Source: Bacillota bacterium
Lineage (GTDB): Bacteria > Bacillota > Dethiobacteria > Dethiobacterales > Dethiobacteraceae
Direction of reading: 5' to 3'
DNA: 23,993 nucleotides
Assembly (NCBI GenBank): GCA_012800215.1
Contig: JAAZJT010000059.1
Location: 1 to 23,993, forward strand
Every line of letters begins with the position of its first letter. Within the stretch, counting starts at the first letter, position 1. Of this stretch, positions 21,513 to 23,993 are shown piece after piece. A program made the translations under genes and the position numbers. The notes beneath the pieces are model-generated. The model saw only the letters and a list, made by a program, of their open reading frames with translations. It did no database searches and was not told the origin of the DNA.

Positions 21513-22569
21513 CTATAAGCCTCCTTCTTTGTTTAAGCAGCAGATAAATAAAAAAGGGGCCTCCTAAAAAGGACATGATGATGCCAACAGGAACTTCGTA
21601 GGGAGCAAACATGGTACGAGCCAAGATATCACAAAATAAAGCAAAGGAGCTGCCCAGCAAAGCAGTAACGGGTACCAGCAGCCTGTTGTCATATCCGATA
21701 ATAAATCTGGCTGCATGGGGGACAATGAGTCCTATAAAACCCAGCAGCCCTGCAAAGCTGATTGCACTGCCTGCTAATAATGATGATAGGACAATAAAGA
21801 TAAAACGATATCTGGCCACATTTAAGCCGAGAGATTTTGCTGTCTCATCCCCTAAAGAGAGAACATTCATATCGTAGCTAAGGATAAATACCACTATGAA
21901 TGAGATAAAGATGAGTATTCCGGGCAGCTTTATGCCATCCATGGTCACACCGGAGAGGCCGCCAATTAAAAAACCTGTCCTGCTGAGGGCCGTATCGGGC
22001 CAAATAGTAAGAATTGTGTCAGTAAAAGCGCCAATAAAACTTGACACTGCAGCACCGGACAATACTATTGTGATCCTTGATGCTCCTGTTTTTTTGGCTA
22101 TAAAATACACTAACAAGGTGGCGGTAAGCGCCCCAACAAAAGCTGCCAGAGGCATTAAAGTAAGATAGGCAGGAAATAGCGCTGTCATCAAAGCAGTAAA
22201 TAAGCCGGCTCCGGAGGTAACACCTATAATACTGGGACCTGCCAAAGCATTATTTAGTACTGTTTGCAGCATTAATCCCGATAATGAGAGCGCACAGCCG
22301 GCAAAAATTGCTGCCAGGGTCCTTGGTATCCTGACATAATTTATAATTTGAAATTCCTTTGTAAATTCATCTCCTCTAAATAAAACGGAAAATGTTTTAG
22401 ATAATGCTATCTTTGATGACCCAATGCTTATACTTAATGCTATAAAAAATAATAAGCAAAAAGCCAGTAAAGCTATAACAAAAATGTTATAGCTTTTTGT
22501 ATGCTTAATGAAAAATTTCCGGATAGATAATTTCTGCGAGATACTTATAGCTTTCACCCCATTTTGCAT
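21505..22569 (-). CDS. FecCD-family ABC permease
   Basis: Polytopic permease of the iron-siderophore/cobalamin type (FecCD/BtuC), about 354 aa with about ten hydrophobic segments. Family hallmarks are YVRIPRTLAAIFAGCALSLSG, LQTVLNNALAGPSIIGVTSG and FAGLLGFIGLIVPHAARFIIG, the last including the coupling region that contacts the ATPase. The end PVGIIMSFLGGPFFIYLLLKQRRR is typical. The true start is uncertain. The open frame begins at 22617, well inside the binding-protein gene. ATG 22567-22569 and GTG 22555-22557 also overlap it and lack a strong RBS. The first transmembrane segment starts only about 20 codons after the binding-protein stop, so initiation is probably coupled to that gene. A 12-bp hairpin at 22469-22496 lies at this junction. 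Confidence 0.9.
   Translation of the reverse strand: MQNGVKAISISQKLSIRKFFIKHTKSYNIFVIALLAFCLLFFIALSISIGSSKIALSKTFSVLFRGDEFTKEFQIINYVRIPRTLAAIFAGCALSLSGLMLQTVLNNALAGPSIIGVTSGAGLFTALMTALFPAYLTLMPLAAFVGALTATLLVYFIAKKTGASRITIVLSGAAVSSFIGAFTDTILTIWPDTALSRTGFLIGGLSGVTMDGIKLPGILIFISFIVVFILSYDMNVLSLGDETAKSLGLNVARYRFIFIVLSSLLAGSAISFAGLLGFIGLIVPHAARFIIGYDNRLLVPVTALLGSSFALFCDILARTMFAPYEVPVGIIMSFLGGPFFIYLLLKQRRRLIDD
22469..22496 (-). other. Intercistronic hairpin after the binding-protein stop
   Basis: AAAGCTATAACA and its complement form a perfect 12-bp stem with a 4-base loop, eight bases after the binding-protein stop codon and within the early permease codons. It could protect the binding-protein mRNA end or reduce permease translation. 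Confidence 0.55.
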
Positions 22570-23455
22570 TTGGCTTGAAGTGGAATAATTCCTTAGGCAG
22601 GATAATATATCTATCATTTTTTACAGCAGTTAAATTGCTCCAAGCCGGGTTTTTTTCTATACCGTTTTTTAAAGCTTCAAGTGCTTTTTCCGTACTACCC
22701 ATAGTGGTAACAAAGATATAATCCGGGTCTTCTTCGATTATCTCCTCGATGCTCAACTCCTCCAGCAAAGATGGATGTTTATTAGCAATATTTATAGTTC
22801 CTAAATCCTCTAAGATCTTACAAGTTAAATTGTCATCTTTTTTAGCTTTGGCGCCACTGGAAAAAGCCCGTACAAATAACACTGTAGGCTTAGCTGAAAC
22901 ATTATTTTTTATTTTTAGCAATGTATTCTCTATACCTTCTTTAATTTTAAGTCCATGCTCCTCGTATAAATCCTTGTTTCCGGTAATATCAGTACAGATG
23001 TCCAGCATCTTTAAATAATCCTCAAAATACTCTACTTTAAAAAAGGCATGTGCTATCTTAGCATCTTCCAATATAGTCATAATTTTTTGCTGGTTTTCTA
23101 TATCAGGTGACAGCAAGACAAAATCAGGTGAGAGAGATAATATTGCCTCGATATTTGGATCCTTTACAGTACCTACAAGACTAATTTCATCGGATATCTC
23201 TAGACGCTCTTCCTTAATTACATCATCTGTTACCCCTATCACTTCTCCCCCTGCCAATATCCATATTTCTGCATAAGATCCTACTAATGAAACAACCCTT
23301 TCCGGTTTCTCCTCTAAGACAACTGTATTGCCAAGTGAATCTGTAAAGCTATAATATGCATCCTTGCTTTTACTATCGGCAAGGGTATTTCCCTTGCTGC
23401 ATCCGGTTACTACCAGTAATAGCAATGCCAATAACAGTAGAAATCTTTTTTTCAA
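22505..23455 (-). CDS. ABC transporter substrate-binding lipoprotein, iron-siderophore/cobalamin type
   Basis: A 316-aa lipoprotein of the FecB/BtuF class (PF01497). The N-terminus is a basic-hydrophobic signal KKRFLLLLALLLLVVTGC with a lipobox VTGC; the Cys at about residue 19 would be lipidated. The mature part has FTDSLGNTVVLEEKPERVVSL (typical strand and loop), ILSLSPDFVLLSPDI, the backbone-helix region, and ends WGESYKYLAEIIYPEIF. It binds a metal chelate or corrinoid outside the membrane; the ligand cannot be told. The longest frame starts with GTG at 23462-23464, but AGGAG runs into that codon. TTG at 23453-23455 lies eight bases after AGGAG and is preferred. It is the first gene of the uptake operon. 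Confidence 0.92.
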   Translation of the reverse strand: MKKRFLLLLALLLLVVTGCSKGNTLADSKSKDAYYSFTDSLGNTVVLEEKPERVVSLVGSYAEIWILAGGEVIGVTDDVIKEERLEISDEISLVGTVKDPNIEAILSLSPDFVLLSPDIENQQKIMTILEDAKIAHAFFKVEYFEDYLKMLDICTDITGNKDLYEEHGLKIKEGIENTLLKIKNNVSAKPTVLFVRAFSSGAKAKKDDNLTCKILEDLGTINIANKHPSLLEELSIEEIIEEDPDYIFVTTMGSTEKALEALKNGIEKNPAWSNLTAVKNDRYIILPKELFHFKPNAKWGESYKYLAEIIYPEIFH

Positions 23456-23563
23456 TTTCAGCACTCCTATTGTGATTTATGCTGTAGGTTATTTGTTAAT
23501 TTTTCCTATATTTATCGTAACACCTTATAAGTTCTTTTTAAAATACAATAACACAATCACAGT

Positions 23564-23580
23564 TATAGGTTTTACCTATA
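23564..23580. promoter_or_regulatory. Inverted repeat TATAGGTTTTACCTATA upstream of the uptake operon
   Basis: Perfect 7+3+7 inverted repeat about 110 bp before the binding-protein start. It resembles DtxR/IdeR-like iron boxes (AGG...CCT arms) only loosely. Its position fits a metal-responsive operator, but no promoter of good quality could be fixed next to it. Confidence 0.45.
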
Positions 23581-23582
23581 TA

Positions 23583-23627
23583 AACAAGAAAGACGCTTCA
23601 TGCTTTTCAATGATGCGTCTTCTTGTT
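23583..23627 (-). terminator. Terminator of the LysR-type gene
   Basis: Stem GAACAAGAAGACGC/GCGTCTTTCTTGTT with further pairing TCAT/ATGA toward the loop, 18 bp after the stop of the gene at 23645. On the minus strand it is followed by TTTATATAG, a modest U tract. Confidence 0.75.
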
Positions 23628-23644
23628 CTTTAGGGGTTAAGCCT

Positions 23645-23993
23645 TTATTTTACCAGCCTGCTTGCTGAATCAGTTTTGATCAGGGATGAGATGTTTTTAT
23701 AATTCTTTACTACTTCGATTAAGCTTTTCATTCCTTTCGTTAAAACTTTGTCTTTGTGATGTACTATACTAAAATATCTATCCCAAGCTCCGTCTGCACA
23801 TTCAATAATATGAATCTGCGAATTTTTCACTTCTGCCTCTACTAAACAAATAGAAATTACTGCTAAATAGTTATTATTTATTACTTCTTTTTTTATAGCT
23901 TCCGGACTATTACCTTCAAATGCTATTTTTATCTCTATGCCGTTATCATGCATGTATCTTTCAAAAAGTTCCCTTGTTCCACTGCCCTTTTCT
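23645..23993 (-). CDS. LysR-type regulator, C-terminal part (5' end outside the window)
   Basis: The frame is open from the right edge: EKGSGTRELFERYMHDNGIEI, then AFEGNSPEAIKKEVINNNYLAVIS, ending SRLVK. This is the last roughly 115 residues of a LysR substrate-binding domain: the EKGSGTR effector-pocket motif and the (N/G)-xx-AIKxxV-x-xGLG(I/V) segment, here degenerate (NNNYLAVIS). The winged-helix DNA-binding part lies beyond the window. An internal ATG at 23951-23953 could be mistaken for a start, but the match continues upstream of it. It is on the same strand as the uptake operon and separated from it by a terminator, so it is probably an independent gene. The effector is unknown. Confidence 0.85.
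   Translation of the reverse strand, partial: EKGSGTRELFERYMHDNGIEIKIAFEGNSPEAIKKEVINNNYLAVISICLVEAEVKNSQIHIIECADGAWDRYFSIVHHKDKVLTKGMKSLIEVVKNYKNISSLIKTDSASRLVK

Noticed and set aside
22469..22500. Possible plus-strand terminator (stem followed by TTTTT)
   Set aside because: No plus-strand gene lies upstream; on the coding strand it is an intercistronic hairpin, so it is listed as such.
1..23993. CRISPR array, tRNA or rRNA genes, intact transposase or integrase
   Set aside because: I looked for regularly spaced repeats, conserved rRNA/tRNA blocks and DDE, tyrosine or Y1 motifs in open frames and found none. Weak or divergent cases could escape inspection by eye.

Overview
The window looks like part of a low-GC, Gram-positive, probably anaerobic chromosome, most likely from Clostridia or a related Firmicute. 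The grounds are AT-rich spacers, strong AGGAGG-type ribosome binding sites, several probable TTG starts, a ferredoxin-rich MinD/Mrp/NifX gene set, lipoprotein-type binding proteins and attenuation leaders typical of Firmicutes. No rRNA, tRNA, CRISPR array or intact transposase was seen. Nearly all genes are on the minus strand. The exceptions are a UvrC-like nuclease (7716-8696), a very large regulator (15591-18977) and a 40-residue membrane protein (19138-19260).

Layout from left to right. A CorC/HlyC-type membrane protein (208-1500) has its own promoter, a 34-codon leader ORF and a leader terminator. An ArsB/NhaD-type ion permease (1758-3029) follows. Next is a close Mef-type macrolide efflux pump (3173-4390); its roughly 300-nt leader encodes MTASIRLR, almost the known mef leader peptide, followed by an attenuator. 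A four-gene operon (4813-7555) encodes an ECF sigma factor, a one-TM anti-sigma-like protein, a GyrI-like protein and a DUF1905 protein, with a probable autoregulated ECF promoter. Accessory single genes lie between 7716 and 10924: a UvrC-like nuclease without the C-terminal half, a GNAT acetyltransferase, an ADP-ribosylglycohydrolase-like protein and a truncated nucleotidyltransferase.

From 15066 down to 11153 lies a compact six-gene operon: DUF134 regulator, NifX-like protein, two MinD-type ATPases with inserted 2x[4Fe-4S] ferredoxin domains, an Mrp/NBP35 ATPase and a second NifX-like protein with a His/Cys tail. Its promoter carries two copies of the palindrome TGACATATGTCA, one over the -35 box and one just downstream of the -10 box. 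That arrangement suggests autoregulation by the DUF134 protein. The operon ends in a perfect 15-bp terminator. The gene set fits Fe-S or metal-cofactor handling.

The right third holds a 1128-residue STAND/TPR/winged-helix/BTAD regulator, the small membrane protein, and a scarred stretch (18983-20031). That stretch has three copies of a roughly 25-30 bp repeat; two of them, inverted, bracket an internally deleted radical-SAM (SplB-like) gene remnant. After it come an ABC ATPase homolog that has lost nearly all catalytic motifs yet keeps a promoter and operator-like palindrome, an iron-siderophore/cobalamin-type ABC uptake operon (binding protein, permease, ATPase), and the 3' part of a LysR-type regulator running off the right edge.

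The most rewarding points are the two attenuation leaders, the palindrome-controlled DUF134/NifX/MinD/Mrp operon, the repeat-bracketed radical-SAM remnant, the unassigned three-way-junction inverted repeat at 19450-19517, and the pseudo-ATPase.
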